Origin: Nitrospira sp.
GTDB lineage: Bacteria; Nitrospirota; Nitrospiria; Nitrospirales; Nitrospiraceae
Reading direction: 5' to 3'
Length of the DNA: 51,738 nt
Assembly: GCA_035968315.1 (NCBI GenBank)
Contig: JAVYIN010000001.1
Span: 1-51,738, forward strand
Shown here: positions 17,770 through 27,160 of the stretch, piece after piece
How positions within the stretch are numbered: position 1 is the stretch's first letter
How the letters are laid out: the number at the start of each line of letters is the position of its first letter
Position numbers and translations under genes: made by a program
Notes under the pieces: model-generated
The model's input: only the letters and a program-made list of their open reading frames with translations
Databases searched by the model: none
Told to the model about the DNA's origin: nothing

Positions 17770-18807
17770 TTACTTGTCATCCGCACACACGACAATATTG
17801 AACGACGGCCCGATGAGATACAGCACGAGCCGCAGCCCCGGCACCCGCTTCACGGCGTTGAAAACCGCCACCTGCATGCGCTGGACAGCGGAGAGTTGCC
17901 GAACTTCCTCCGGAGACACCGACGGCAGAAGCGCACGATAATTCAGCAGCCGGCACCTGCGCAAGAGACGCCGCAACTCCATAACCGACAACACTCTGAT
18001 ATGCCCATAGGGAATCCCCCGGAAATATTGCACATACCGGTCCGCCCATGCCCGTGGCATAAACCCGACCCCCCACAAATGCACATGCGGCTCCGGGGCG
18101 ATGGCAAAACGGTTGGCCGTTGCAAAAAACGCCACGCCGGCCGAGGAGAGAACACGGCGGCACTCGTGAAGGGTCTCCTCCTGGCTCCTGACATGCTCCA
18201 GCACCCCCTCCGCAATGACCAAATCGTGCGAATCATCTGGGAACGGCAGATACTCCGCACAACAGCATACGACCGGAACCTGCGCCCCGCACTCCTCCAG
18301 CCGCTTCCGCGCCACCACCAGCCACCGGAATGCGATGTCCGTCCCGACCACCCGGGCATAGCGCCGCTTCGCCGCAACCAGAAATCCCCCCGTCGCGCAA
18401 CCGACCTCCAGCACACGCGTGCCGGCGCCAAGCCGTCCCGGCTCTACCGAAGAGTCGATCGTCTTCAAGCAGGCCTCGCCCTTTTCAACCAGCAGCGCCG
18501 TACGGGCGATAAACCGCTCCGCCCGATCCGGCGACACCTCCGGAGTAATCTGCCAATAGAGCCGCACCAGTCCGAGAAAATCGAGGCGATCGGCACGCTC
18601 GGCAAGAAACGCCCCCTTCTTATGATCGGCTTCGATCTCGATGTAGGGATCGGGGAAAACACGAAAGTCCGGAATGCCCAGCACGATCGGATAGCGCCTC
18701 GCGCAAGCCGGACAGCCATACGATGCCGGCTCCTCGCTGAGAGCCCCCTTGCAGAGAGGGCAACAGAACTGGATGGCCGGCCGATCCATGCCGCTCGTCC
18801 GTCCCAT
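17770..18807 (-). CDS. Zinc-ribbon (Trm112-like) plus class I SAM methyltransferase
   Basis: The 345-residue protein opens with a Cys cluster, FCCPLCKGALSEEPASYGCP and a further CARR (two C-x2-C knuckles), the Trm112-like N-terminus. This is followed by a methyltransferase with motif I VLEVGCATGGFLVAAKR, VVGTDIAFRWL and LVIAEGVLEHV. The Zn-ribbon plus Methyltransf_11 layout is common in glycan and lipid loci. The ATG at 18807 overlaps the upstream deacetylase stop as TGATG, supporting coupling. Methylation of a sugar or lipid carrier product is inferred from position only. Confidence 0.83.
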   Translation of the reverse strand: MGRTSGMDRPAIQFCCPLCKGALSEEPASYGCPACARRYPIVLGIPDFRVFPDPYIEIEADHKKGAFLAERADRLDFLGLVRLYWQITPEVSPDRAERFIARTALLVEKGEACLKTIDSSVEPGRLGAGTRVLEVGCATGGFLVAAKRRYARVVGTDIAFRWLVVARKRLEECGAQVPVVCCCAEYLPFPDDSHDLVIAEGVLEHVRSQEETLHECRRVLSSAGVAFFATANRFAIAPEPHVHLWGVGFMPRAWADRYVQYFRGIPYGHIRVLSVMELRRLLRRCRLLNYRALLPSVSPEEVRQLSAVQRMQVAVFNAVKRVPGLRLVLYLIGPSFNIVVCADDK

Positions 18808-19556
18808 CAGCGATGCCTCACTGCCCGCATCGCGCGTCTGACGCCTAAGTACCAATCCATCATTCTCGTATCAAGCGACTCCATGAGCCACTGCGAAGAG
18901 AGGTAATACATATCCACCCTGGGCAAGAAAATAGGATCGTCATGCAACGAGGCCTTTCCTAGCACCGTCGAGCAGGCTCCGCTGAAATGCTCCCTCGCCA
19001 GTTCAACCGTCCATGGGGCGTACTGCCCGTAGGGATAGGCAAAGACCTCGACTTCGCGACCCAACCGGTCTTGAATCGTGTGTTTCGACTCCCGCATCTC
19101 CCGCTCGGCTTCGCCACGCGTTACGACCGCCAAATCAGGATGCGTCACCGTATGGGAGCCAAACTCGACCCGGTGCCGCGCCATGTCTTCAATCTGTGGC
19201 CACGAGAGCAATGGCTGCTCACCAACCGGCGACACATGGCCGGGCCAGGAATTCTGCTTGCCGCAATAGCCGGTAATCAGGAAGACCGTGGCCGTGAAAC
19301 CGAACTCCTGGAGAACCGGGAACGCCTCCCGATACACATTTTCATAGCCATCGTCGAAGGTCACTACACACGTCCGCTCCCGGAAAGGCTGCCCGGCCCG
19401 CACGAGACCTGCCGCTTCGGCCAGAGACAGCGTCTGAAACCCCTTCCGATACAGCCACTCCATCTGCCTCCTGAAAAGAGACGGCGCGGTCGAAATCACA
19501 GACCCGCTGGAGTCCAGGGAATGATAGGTGAGAATGGGAAGCCGGTACGACGTCAT
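18807..19556 (-). CDS. Polysaccharide deacetylase (NodB homology)
   Basis: The 249-residue protein has LPILTYHSLDSSG at the start, then motif 1 VVTFDDGYENVY, motif 2 FGSHTVTHPDL and motif 3 FAYPYGQYAPW. It therefore keeps the catalytic Asp and the metal-binding Asp/His/His set of carbohydrate esterase family 4. It likely removes acetyl groups from N-acetylhexosamine in a lipid-linked or nascent glycan. There is no signal peptide, so it acts in the cytoplasm unless attached otherwise. AGGTCGCG precedes the ATG. It is coupled by TGATG to the methyltransferase, and 87 bases separate it from the lipoprotein gene upstream. Confidence 0.88.
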   Translation of the reverse strand: MTSYRLPILTYHSLDSSGSVISTAPSLFRRQMEWLYRKGFQTLSLAEAAGLVRAGQPFRERTCVVTFDDGYENVYREAFPVLQEFGFTATVFLITGYCGKQNSWPGHVSPVGEQPLLSWPQIEDMARHRVEFGSHTVTHPDLAVVTRGEAEREMRESKHTIQDRLGREVEVFAYPYGQYAPWTVELAREHFSGACSTVLGKASLHDDPIFLPRVDMYYLSSQWLMESLDTRMMDWYLGVRRAMRAVRHR

Positions 19557-19643
19557 CGCGACCTATGGACCACTAGAGAGATCACGTTAGCTATCAGTGC
19601 CCCAGGTGAACAGCGATTAGTGTCCCTCTTTTTCCGTGAATTA

Positions 19644-20849
19644 TCAACGTAATATGCGTCTCTCGTACCAGATCTGGAATTTCCCCGTTCGCTCGTCGAG
19701 CCAGATGACGTGCAGATAATGCGTCGTCGCGGCAAGCAGCGGAATGCCCGCATGGCCGCCGCTCTTCGACACATTCTCCTCCGGCGACCAGGTCGTGCCC
19801 CTATCGTTTGAATACCGGTAGTAGACTTCGCCGATGCCAGGTTCCCGTTGATCGCGCCATGCGAGATGGACAACATCATCCGCCGCAATCAACGAACTAT
19901 GCTCGGACACACCAGGCGCGTTCGACAGCCGGATACTCGGCTCCCAGGTCGTCCCCCCATCAGGGGACCGCAGCAGATGCTGCTCGTGTGATTGGTTGTC
20001 GTCGCTGTCCTCATCGTAGCTCACCAAGACCGTACCTGACAGAGCCGCGATGTCCGGCCGTCCAGAAAATGGCGGATCGAACGTCAATCGAGTCTGAGCA
20101 CTCCAGCTCTCCCCCCCATCGGTGGAGCGAAGGTAATAGACTTCCGGACACTGCCGCATCGTATAGCATGGAGGCTGCTTGTCCCGGTCATCCATCCAGA
20201 CAACGTGGATCGACTCCCCATCGCTCGCCACTTGCGGCCGATTGGTCTCATAGTCCCAGGCTGGCACGAGCCGCCGCTCAGCGTCCCACGTCATACCGGC
20301 ATCGCGAGAACGGAGGTAGTAGATCTCCCACTTGCCGCTGCGAAAATCGCTCCAGACCAGATCGACCCTCCGATCCGTCGCAGCCATCGAGAGGCGAAAC
20401 GCGCCGGCGCCACGGGTCAGCCGCTGTTCGGACTCCCACGTCACCCCGCCATCGGCCGAGCGGCGCACATAGATATCTCCCAGGGTCCTGGGACAACACC
20501 AATCATTCGCCATGTGGAGATTGCGCAGATAGACGATATACACGTTGCGGCCCGACGCAACGATCGGATCGGTCAAATGCAGTTCTCCATAAGAGGCCAC
20601 CGGCAAATCCTCGCTCCACGTTGCCCCCTCATCGCTCGATTGCCGGTAGAACAGCTCGGAGTTGGCCCCCCAGACGAGATGCACCGTCTTCCCGCTCGCC
20701 GCGATGGCGTTCTGCCAGACCCCTTCACGTTCGTCGGTCATTTGCGGAGAGGAGGGTCGCGGCGCCTTGGTGTCCAGGGTGAGCTTCGCGCAACTCACAG
20801 CCGTGAGTGCCAGCAATGCCACGGCAGGAACGAGCATCGGCTTCATCAT
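19644..20849 (-). CDS. Asp-box (BNR) repeat lipoprotein, sialidase-like beta-propeller
   Basis: The 401-residue protein starts MMKPMLVPAVALLALTAVSC, a signal peptide ending at a Cys (lipobox-like). Six Asp-boxes follow: SSDEGATW, SADGGVTW, SRDAGMTW, STDGGESW, SPDGGTTW and SNDRGTTW, at roughly even spacing, as in a six-bladed beta-propeller of the sialidase clan. The catalytic Arg triad of true sialidases was not identified, so glycan binding or structural roles are as likely as hydrolysis. AGGAGG sits six bases before the paired ATGs at 20849, which makes the start clear. It follows the acyltransferase-3 gene by about 40 bases and is likely exported to the envelope. Confidence 0.83.
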   Translation of the reverse strand: MMKPMLVPAVALLALTAVSCAKLTLDTKAPRPSSPQMTDEREGVWQNAIAASGKTVHLVWGANSELFYRQSSDEGATWSEDLPVASYGELHLTDPIVASGRNVYIVYLRNLHMANDWCCPRTLGDIYVRRSADGGVTWESEQRLTRGAGAFRLSMAATDRRVDLVWSDFRSGKWEIYYLRSRDAGMTWDAERRLVPAWDYETNRPQVASDGESIHVVWMDDRDKQPPCYTMRQCPEVYYLRSTDGGESWSAQTRLTFDPPFSGRPDIAALSGTVLVSYDEDSDDNQSHEQHLLRSPDGGTTWEPSIRLSNAPGVSEHSSLIAADDVVHLAWRDQREPGIGEVYYRYSNDRGTTWSPEENVSKSGGHAGIPLLAATTHYLHVIWLDERTGKFQIWYERRILR

Positions 20850-20889
20850 ATCGGCCTCCTGAACGCTAGCACCGTTTCCTCTGATCGGG

Positions 20890-21969
20890 TCAAGGATTTC
20901 GCCGGGCGGCCGGAATTGGCGCCACGCATAACGCCGCAAACCGGTTCACCATCGGCGCCAGACAGAGCGTGACGAGCACATAGGCTCCATATTCGGCGAT
21001 TCTGCCCGTATTGAGCCGGCTCTCGACCGCTCGCGGCATCGCCTCCTGCAAGATAACGGGAAAGGTTCGGAAAATGACGAGGTGGAGAAGAAATATTTCT
21101 AGGCTGTACCTCCCGCAAAAGAGAACACAGGCTCTGCCGCTGCTCAGAATCGACGAGCTGGGCACATACTCGTCTATCCGCTCATACAAGTATGCGATCA
21201 ACAGACAGAGCGGATAGGCCAACAACATAAACGGATACCACCAGAAGCCATAGCGCCACCTGGTGTCGGGCACAGTCAACGAGAGCACCAGACTCAGGCA
21301 CACAATACCCGACAAGCCAATGACGCCGTTGACCTTCGCGCTCTCGAACCACGGCTGATCCTGTTGATGCACATACACATACCCCGCATATATGCCAAGG
21401 ACGAACACGGGGAGTCGCAGCGTAAAGATGAGCAGATAGCTGAATTCGGTCGCCGTGATGGCCAGTGAAAGAAGCAGGGTGGCGAAGAGAGCCACTAGAA
21501 CATTTCCTGCGAGATGGCGGGTGCCCGTATTGAAACGGATCCAACGGACAAGAAACGGAAACAGCAGATAGCACGCAACGATGGCAGGAACAAACCAAAA
21601 GAATTTATCGTTATACAGGTAAAAATTCAGGCCTGTGGCCATGGCGGCCACCCGTACAATTGAAACCGTGCCGTTGGAGAACCACTCAATGCCGTAATAC
21701 AGCGCAACGGCAATCCAATAGGTCGGCAGGATCCGCATCAACCGGGCCGTATAAAACTCGCGGACCGTACACCCCTTGGACCAGCTGCAAAACAGTCCAA
21801 AGCCTGACAAGAAAAAGAAGAGATCCACGGCCCCATAGCCAAGATCTTTCACGAACTGCACAGGGAGGAACAACGCGCTCGGGAAATCGATGCGTGCATG
21901 AAACAGCACGACCCACAAAATCGCCATCCCCATGATCTCGGTCCGATAGCGGCTAATTTTCTGCAGCAC
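20890..21969 (-). CDS. Acyltransferase-3 membrane protein paired with SGNH hydrolases
   Basis: The 359-residue protein starts at a GTG after AAGGATCATC. It carries MAILWVVLFHARIDFP (conserved His) and VDLFFFLSGFGLFCSW, then about ten membrane segments. No SGNH domain is attached. The start overlaps the end of the frameshifted SGNH gene by 17 bases, so the two are translationally linked. In OafA-like systems acyl transfer needs an SGNH domain in the periplasm; here three separate SGNH genes are adjacent and may supply it. That pairing is an inference. Confidence 0.85.
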   Translation of the reverse strand: MLQKISRYRTEIMGMAILWVVLFHARIDFPSALFLPVQFVKDLGYGAVDLFFFLSGFGLFCSWSKGCTVREFYTARLMRILPTYWIAVALYYGIEWFSNGTVSIVRVAAMATGLNFYLYNDKFFWFVPAIVACYLLFPFLVRWIRFNTGTRHLAGNVLVALFATLLLSLAITATEFSYLLIFTLRLPVFVLGIYAGYVYVHQQDQPWFESAKVNGVIGLSGIVCLSLVLSLTVPDTRWRYGFWWYPFMLLAYPLCLLIAYLYERIDEYVPSSSILSSGRACVLFCGRYSLEIFLLHLVIFRTFPVILQEAMPRAVESRLNTGRIAEYGAYVLVTLCLAPMVNRFAALCVAPIPAARRNP

Positions 21970-23564
21970 GATGATCCTTCGCCGCGCTCATGACAACAGG
22001 CCGCAGCTTGGCAAAGATGGTTTCGGAAGCCAGCGCATGACCGGCCACTGACCAGTGCATATCATTTTGAAGGAAGAGGTCGGATGGCTTCGCTTGACGT
22101 GCAAAGTCTTTACGCAAATCAATACAAGGAACATCGTGCTCTACGCACCAGGCATGAAACAACGCCTGCGGCCGCCCAAAGTCATACAGCTCATCGCGAA
22201 TGGAAAAAGCCGCAATGAACTCTTCACGAAGCAATGGATCGACCTGAATTTGATCTGGGATCAAAATAACTATAAGTGGAATCTGGCGATCCCGCAGATA
22301 GCCGGCCATGCGTTCAAGACTTCCTTTCACATGCCTCCAACTGGCCTCAATATTCGACGGCCATTCTTTCAGGTATATTTCACTGCGCGACTCCAGCTCT
22401 TGGAGATACCATTCCCGGCTTCTACCGAGGGGAGAGGTCTCCTGGCTGGTACGGGGGGGGGGGCGTACCCGCCAAGGCCTGCTTCACCCGCAACGCTCCC
22501 ACAGTCAGCACGTAATTGACATCATGATAGAGAAACCACCTTTCAGGCCCAACATGGTCATGCACCCAGTTCCCGTTCGCATGCACATAATAGCTTTGCC
22601 CGGCGACCATCATGATCGGTTGCTCGACCTGAGCACCGCGCCGCCGGATGATGTCGTTTCCGACAAATACATTTAGCAGCACTGCATCTGGCCGAAACTG
22701 CACGCCGTATGCTTGCAGTAAATGGAACTCCTCAGGAGGCGACCAGCCCGGCACACCTAGGTTAATAATCTCGGCATTCAGCGCCTCACGCTGCAACAAG
22801 GTCTCCATCACTGCTACAAAACCTTCTTCGTACCGAACACCGCTCCCCCAGACAAAGGAATCCCCTAACGCCACGAGACGAAGATGATGATCGGAATTCT
22901 CTATAGTCCGTTCTCGATCTTTGAATCCTTGTGAGTTGGAATAGCGAATGGAGCCCAACACTTCCATATGCGGGGTCAGTTCTGCAGGCGTCTGCTTATT
23001 TCCAAACAATCCTGCCTTGGCAAGAAAAGGATCTGCCAGGCGCATGATCCCTTCACCGCACAAGGCCAGCACGACAACATTAACCAGTGCGACCTTTGCC
23101 AAACCAAACACTCTTGAATTGAGAAATCTCTGCAACGAAAGCGGGGCCAGCAAAACCCAGCCACCCCACATACTCGCGAGCACCAATGCCAAGATGATGA
23201 TCTCTGTGTGGCGCCCGTGAGGAGGAAGCGGGTAAAACACAAATCCAAAGTACAGCGCCAGCACCGCATACAACAGCCCATACCCCATCGACCAGGATGC
23301 GACGATGGTGCGATGCTGAACATTGCGTTGAATACGCACGGCGGACAGCAACAACACCAGGCCCGACAAAACCGCGACACCTCCCAAGAATATAAACTTG
23401 CCTGTCTCCCGTGGAAAAGCAAGAGCCCCGTTCGTCGGAGGCCGCAGAAATTCTAGGAGGATATCGCACGCCAACAATGCGCTGGCCACACTGCCTGCGA
23501 AACACACGGTCGAAATCAAGTTCACGGACCAATGACCTGGAGCAAGCCGAGCTGTTCGCGTCAC
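21953..23564 (-). pseudogene. SGNH-hydrolase-like gene split by a frameshift at a C11 tract
   Basis: The first part (23564 down to 22422, 380 residues, GTG start after GAGGAAAAATTC) has about five N-terminal hydrophobic helices, then ALGDSFVWGSG (catalytic Ser block) and VFVGNDIIRR (Asn block). It then hits a run of 11 C (coding strand) and soon a stop. In the next reading frame the protein continues uninterrupted from the tract to 21953, including FLQNDMHWSVAGH, the Asp...His block. Removing one C joins the frames into about 536 residues with all catalytic blocks in order. So this is one SGNH gene out of frame: phase-variable, a real mutation, or a sequencing error at the homopolymer. The downstream acyltransferase overlaps its end. 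Confidence 0.8.
22448..22469. repeat. G11/C11 homopolymer flanked by 6-base inverted repeats
   Basis: On the plus strand 22453-22463 are eleven G. GGTACG at 22448-22453 and CGTACC at 22464-22469 form an inverted repeat around the run. Runs of this length slip during replication and are also hard to sequence. It sits exactly where the SGNH reading frame breaks. Confidence 0.85.
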
Positions 23565-23574
23565 GAATTTTTCC

Positions 23575-24738
23575 TCATCGATCTGCTCGATTAAAGGGTT
23601 TCTCCTCTACCATACCAACCGGCTTGAACCAGCCCGCCTGCTCCAAGGCATCAAACCAGATTTGCGCCATGAGCTGCTCTCCCTTGGCGGTGAAGTGGCA
23701 CCAGTCCGTATGAAACTCCGGCGTGGGGGGAACCTGTTTGGCCGGTTCAGCCAACGGAAGGCCTTCGGCGCGAGCAAGGCTGCGGACCATGTCATTGTAG
23801 AGCGGGAAGCTTCGGCGAAGCCCCTGCGGACTCAGATTGTCAAACCACCGCCCTACAGCCGGCACACCGAGGGCCGTTTCGTCGGCATTGTACTGTTCTG
23901 GCTTCCCCGCCTCATCGAGGCCATGAGAAAAGGTCCCGATGGCGACCTGCACCTTCGCGCGGCGGGCTTCGGCAATGAGGCCTTGCAGATTCTGCTCCAG
24001 CATCTTGAGTGCGGCCGCATCGACGTCGTCCCGCTTGACTTTGGAAGACCGACTGACAAGGTTGATCCGCGACCGGATTTCCATCAGCACATACGAGTGA
24101 TCGACCATCCGGTTATACCAGCCAGGCGCGGAAATGCTTTCCCCTCGCGCGTATATCAGTTTGGTTTGAAGATCCGGCACCCATGACCAATTCAGATCGT
24201 TGTTCCCGTGATAGATCAGAATCGCGTCCGGCTCCAGATGGGACACACGGAGCATAAAGTTAATGCGCTGCTCGATGGACGTATATCCGGGCACACCGGC
24301 GTTCACAACCTCAAATGTCCGGTCCGGATAGGCGGCCCGCAATTTCGCTTCCAGCAGCGCCGGCCAGGCCTCGTCGTGCGACCGCACCCCCTTCCAGCCA
24401 AACGTGGTGGACTCGCCTAACGCGAAGATGCGAAAGACGCCTTTCGGTTTCGGCATGGCAATCTCGGGGCCGCGAAACCCCAAACTGTTGACTTCGACGC
24501 GAAAGGGGCCGGACTGAAACTGCAAGCCTGGAGGCAGTGCTGTCCGCAAAAATGGATTGCCCACAATATAGCCGACCGCCCGGCGGGGCATGTACCCCGC
24601 GTATTGCTCCAGCAACCGGCCGGCAACTTCCCCCAAGGTCAAGACGACGACAGCAGGAATGGCAAGGGCCACGGCCCGCTTCCACATCGGCCATGCCGCG
24701 AAGCGCGTCCGCATGTCTTGCCCGTCCTCACGCTCCAT
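23575..24738 (-). CDS. SGNH/GDSL hydrolase-like protein with N-terminal membrane anchor
   Basis: The 387-residue protein has one N-terminal hydrophobic helix (AVALAIPAVVVLTLGEVAGR). After NSLGFRGPEI it has FRIFALGESTTFGWKG (GES in place of GDS, with the nucleophile Ser), AGVPGYTSIEQR, ILIYHGNNDLNWSW (Asn block) and FHTDWCHFTAKGEQ (Asp..His block). It therefore keeps the catalytic set and is likely anchored with its active domain in the periplasm. The ATG at 24738 follows AGAGG; an upstream GTG is less likely. It is the second of three tandem SGNH genes and probably acts on O-acyl groups of the glycan. Confidence 0.83.
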   Translation of the reverse strand: MEREDGQDMRTRFAAWPMWKRAVALAIPAVVVLTLGEVAGRLLEQYAGYMPRRAVGYIVGNPFLRTALPPGLQFQSGPFRVEVNSLGFRGPEIAMPKPKGVFRIFALGESTTFGWKGVRSHDEAWPALLEAKLRAAYPDRTFEVVNAGVPGYTSIEQRINFMLRVSHLEPDAILIYHGNNDLNWSWVPDLQTKLIYARGESISAPGWYNRMVDHSYVLMEIRSRINLVSRSSKVKRDDVDAAALKMLEQNLQGLIAEARRAKVQVAIGTFSHGLDEAGKPEQYNADETALGVPAVGRWFDNLSPQGLRRSFPLYNDMVRSLARAEGLPLAEPAKQVPPTPEFHTDWCHFTAKGEQLMAQIWFDALEQAGWFKPVGMVEEKPFNRADR

Positions 24739-24792
24739 CAATCCCACCTCTCACACCTCCGGCATCGCTCAAAATATGCGGCCCCCTCTTCT

Positions 24793-25917
24793 TTACGGAT
24801 TCCTCACCGGCACAGTATCGCGGGGAAACCGTTTCGCCATCTCTTCCGCCGCGACGCGATGAGCCAACGCATTCCAATGCGAATCGTTTTTAAACCGATA
24901 TATCGGCTCGCCACCAGACCCGGCATCGAGTAAAGACAAAATATCTATACACATGACATTCTTTTCTCTGCACCAAACCAACACACGCTCGTTGACCTTC
25001 TTCTGTGCAGCAGAAAATGTTCCATCTGCCGCTTGACCTGCTATTGGCACGATCACTAGCCGTGCCATTTTTTCTTGCGTAAAGACCCGAAGCACCTCAA
25101 GCTCATCGAGCAATAATTGGAGATGGCCATCATTCGCCACTGCTGACGGCTCAGGCTGAGCAACCGGCAATCCGGCTCCGACATGGGAGGCCTCCCCCCA
25201 CGCTTTATACAGTCCCTTCCAAAGATAGGAGCCGAAACAACAATGCTCATCAAACCAAAAGTCCATCCCTTTCATCCATGGCCGATACATTGGCGAAAAT
25301 AGATAGCCTTCTGTGGTTGCGCGAAGGTGGGGAAGAGAGCTTTCGCGCACAAGAATCCCATTGAACAGAACATAGGGATCACGAAGCCTATCGATAGCCG
25401 CTACTGCAACCCCGACCATCAGAACTCGAGGGTGCAATTCATCAAACTCGCTCATGGCAAATTGCCTTATTTGACGCATGCTGTAGCCCGAAACACCGGC
25501 ATTGACGACCAACGGGCCAGATCCATTGGCCTGGCCTGCATTAAGGCTACGTTCCAATTGAGCAGGCCAGGCTTGTTCATATTGAACTCCCCATCCAACA
25601 GTTAGAGAATCCCCGACCGCTAATACAATTGGCCTAGACCGATCCAGTGGATTTCGAGACTCTCCGACTCGCAATCCTTGCTCATTGGTCTTCACGATTA
25701 TGGTAAAGTCATCTCTGCTCATCGTCCCGGTAAAGTTCTGAGAATAAGTATAGCCACGTACAGGATGTTCAATCCATAATCCTGGCAGATCATCCGACCC
25801 ACGAGCGACAAACCCCAGTCGTGGCAATAGCAGCCGACAAGCGATCTCAGCCAATGCAAACGATAACACCAATGAAACAATCGCAATGATCGCATTAAAT
25901 TTTGTTCGGCGAGACAT
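24793..25917 (-). CDS. SGNH hydrolase-like protein with N-terminal membrane anchor
   Basis: The 374-residue protein begins MSRRTKFNAIIAIVSLVLSF, a single membrane anchor. It continues with a RGYTYSQN region, VLAVGDSLTVGWGVQYEQAW (GDS Ser block), NAGVSGYSMRQI and, near the end, IYRFKNDSHWNALAHRVAAE (Asp..His block, DSHW). The Asn block is less clear (LMVGVAVAAIDRL), so block III may be altered. The ATG at 25917 has AAGGAATTGAGC ahead of it and overlaps the GT4 gene by 23 bases. It is a paralogue of the two SGNH genes downstream. Base composition looks more AT-rich than the GT4 gene next to it. Confidence 0.8.
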   Translation of the reverse strand: MSRRTKFNAIIAIVSLVLSFALAEIACRLLLPRLGFVARGSDDLPGLWIEHPVRGYTYSQNFTGTMSRDDFTIIVKTNEQGLRVGESRNPLDRSRPIVLAVGDSLTVGWGVQYEQAWPAQLERSLNAGQANGSGPLVVNAGVSGYSMRQIRQFAMSEFDELHPRVLMVGVAVAAIDRLRDPYVLFNGILVRESSLPHLRATTEGYLFSPMYRPWMKGMDFWFDEHCCFGSYLWKGLYKAWGEASHVGAGLPVAQPEPSAVANDGHLQLLLDELEVLRVFTQEKMARLVIVPIAGQAADGTFSAAQKKVNERVLVWCREKNVMCIDILSLLDAGSGGEPIYRFKNDSHWNALAHRVAAEEMAKRFPRDTVPVRNP

Positions 25918-27160
25918 GCTCAATTCCTTTCTGCCGACTAATCCGGTCAATTAGCGCGAGATACCGGTCGAGATGCTGCTCCGCGGTCCACTCCTGCCGA
26001 TAGGCCTCGTACCCTCTGGCGCCCAATTCCGCTCTCCGCGCAGGATTCGCGCGCAGCGATTCGATCGCCGCGCCCAGCTCCCGGCTGTTCCGATAGAGCA
26101 GCCCCCCCCCGCTCATCGTCACCAGCTCCGACAAGGCGCCGATGTCACGCGCAATCACAGGCGTCTTCAAGGAGAAGGCTTCCGCGACCACCTGCCCGAA
26201 GGTCTCGTAGCAGAGCGACGGCACGACCACCGCCGCCGCACCGGTATACAATTGCCGCAACCGCTCAAACGGCAGGGAGCCAAGAAACTTCACGCGCGGA
26301 CTGTCTTGGGCCAGGCGTTTCAGCTCGGCCTCATACTGACCGGCCCCTGCCACCCAAAGATCGGCCCGGTCCTGCTGTGTAAAGAAGGGAATCACCTCTT
26401 GCAGACCCTTCAGCTTTTCCAACCGCCCGACATAGAGGAAATAGGGCCGTTCCCCGCTCATTGGCTGCATGGGTAGGGAGTCAACGGGCTGGGTGTTGAC
26501 CGGCTGTGAGGGGATGAACATCGGAATCACGGTCTTTTCGACCGTTGCGCCCATATGCCGATGGGCATCGGACGCGAATTGGCTGGGCGAGATCACGGCA
26601 TCGAGATGCCGGAGCGCCCGATCCAGCATGCTCGTATAGCGCCAGAGCTGCGGAGGCCGCCGATAGGACAGCTGGCAGGTCAGGCAACTCGGTTTCGCAC
26701 AGGCTTCCTGGTTGAACTTAAACAGCACATGCGTCGGGCACAGCAGCCAATACTCATGCGTCGTGTAGAGCTTGATGGCCCGGCCATATTCGAAGACTTT
26801 CGGCCCCCCCACCAGCGAGACATTGTGGTAATGGATCACGTCGAACCGGCCTTCGCCGAGAATCCGCTTAATCTTTCCGGCCTTCAAACCGGGAATGCCC
26901 AACTGCTGGGTCAGGAGCGGCGACAGAATGCCGGCTTTGCTTTTGAGGCTGTGCAGCGTGATGCGGGGATGGCTTGGCCACTCGCCGGCCGGCTCCGCGG
27001 GATGCTGCGCATAATAGGCGTCGCGGCAATGAATCACGTCCACGGAATGGCCCCGCTCAGCCAGCAGGTTGGAGAGACGATACACAAACATGCCGTCCCC
27101 CCCAAAACTATAGGGAGGATAGAATGTGGTGACCATGCAAAACCGCAGGGACGGCCCCAT
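25895..27160 (-). CDS. Family 4 glycosyltransferase with a Cys-rich insert
   Basis: The 421-residue protein starts RFCMVTTFYPPYSFGGDGMF and has a Cys-rich loop after the acceptor half (EACAKPSCLTCQ). The C-terminal half has YFLYVGRLEKLKGLQEVIPF, VKFLGSLPFERL, AAVVVPSLCYETFGQVVAEA (the PS..E.FG motif) and VIARDIGALSEL. These are the standard GT4 donor-binding features. The start overlaps the upstream GT4 stop as TGATG at 27160. A C9 run at 26102-26110 lies in its coding region and is in frame (Gly-Gly-Gly). Donor unknown. Confidence 0.9.
   Translation of the reverse strand: MGPSLRFCMVTTFYPPYSFGGDGMFVYRLSNLLAERGHSVDVIHCRDAYYAQHPAEPAGEWPSHPRITLHSLKSKAGILSPLLTQQLGIPGLKAGKIKRILGEGRFDVIHYHNVSLVGGPKVFEYGRAIKLYTTHEYWLLCPTHVLFKFNQEACAKPSCLTCQLSYRRPPQLWRYTSMLDRALRHLDAVISPSQFASDAHRHMGATVEKTVIPMFIPSQPVNTQPVDSLPMQPMSGERPYFLYVGRLEKLKGLQEVIPFFTQQDRADLWVAGAGQYEAELKRLAQDSPRVKFLGSLPFERLRQLYTGAAAVVVPSLCYETFGQVVAEAFSLKTPVIARDIGALSELVTMSGGGLLYRNSRELGAAIESLRANPARRAELGARGYEAYRQEWTAEQHLDRYLALIDRISRQKGIEHVSPNKI

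Noticed and set aside
17896-18906. 336-codon open frame on the plus strand
   Set aside because: It is antisense to the zinc-ribbon methyltransferase and the end of the deacetylase gene, whose motifs are intact. Its product has no recognisable domain.
19808-20782. 324-codon open frame on the plus strand
   Set aside because: Antisense to the Asp-box lipoprotein. Arg/Ser/Pro-rich and without family features.
26102-26110. C9 run in a GT4 gene as a possible second phase-variable tract
   Set aside because: The run is in frame (three Gly codons) and the GT4 frame is complete on both sides, so there is no sign of a break here.
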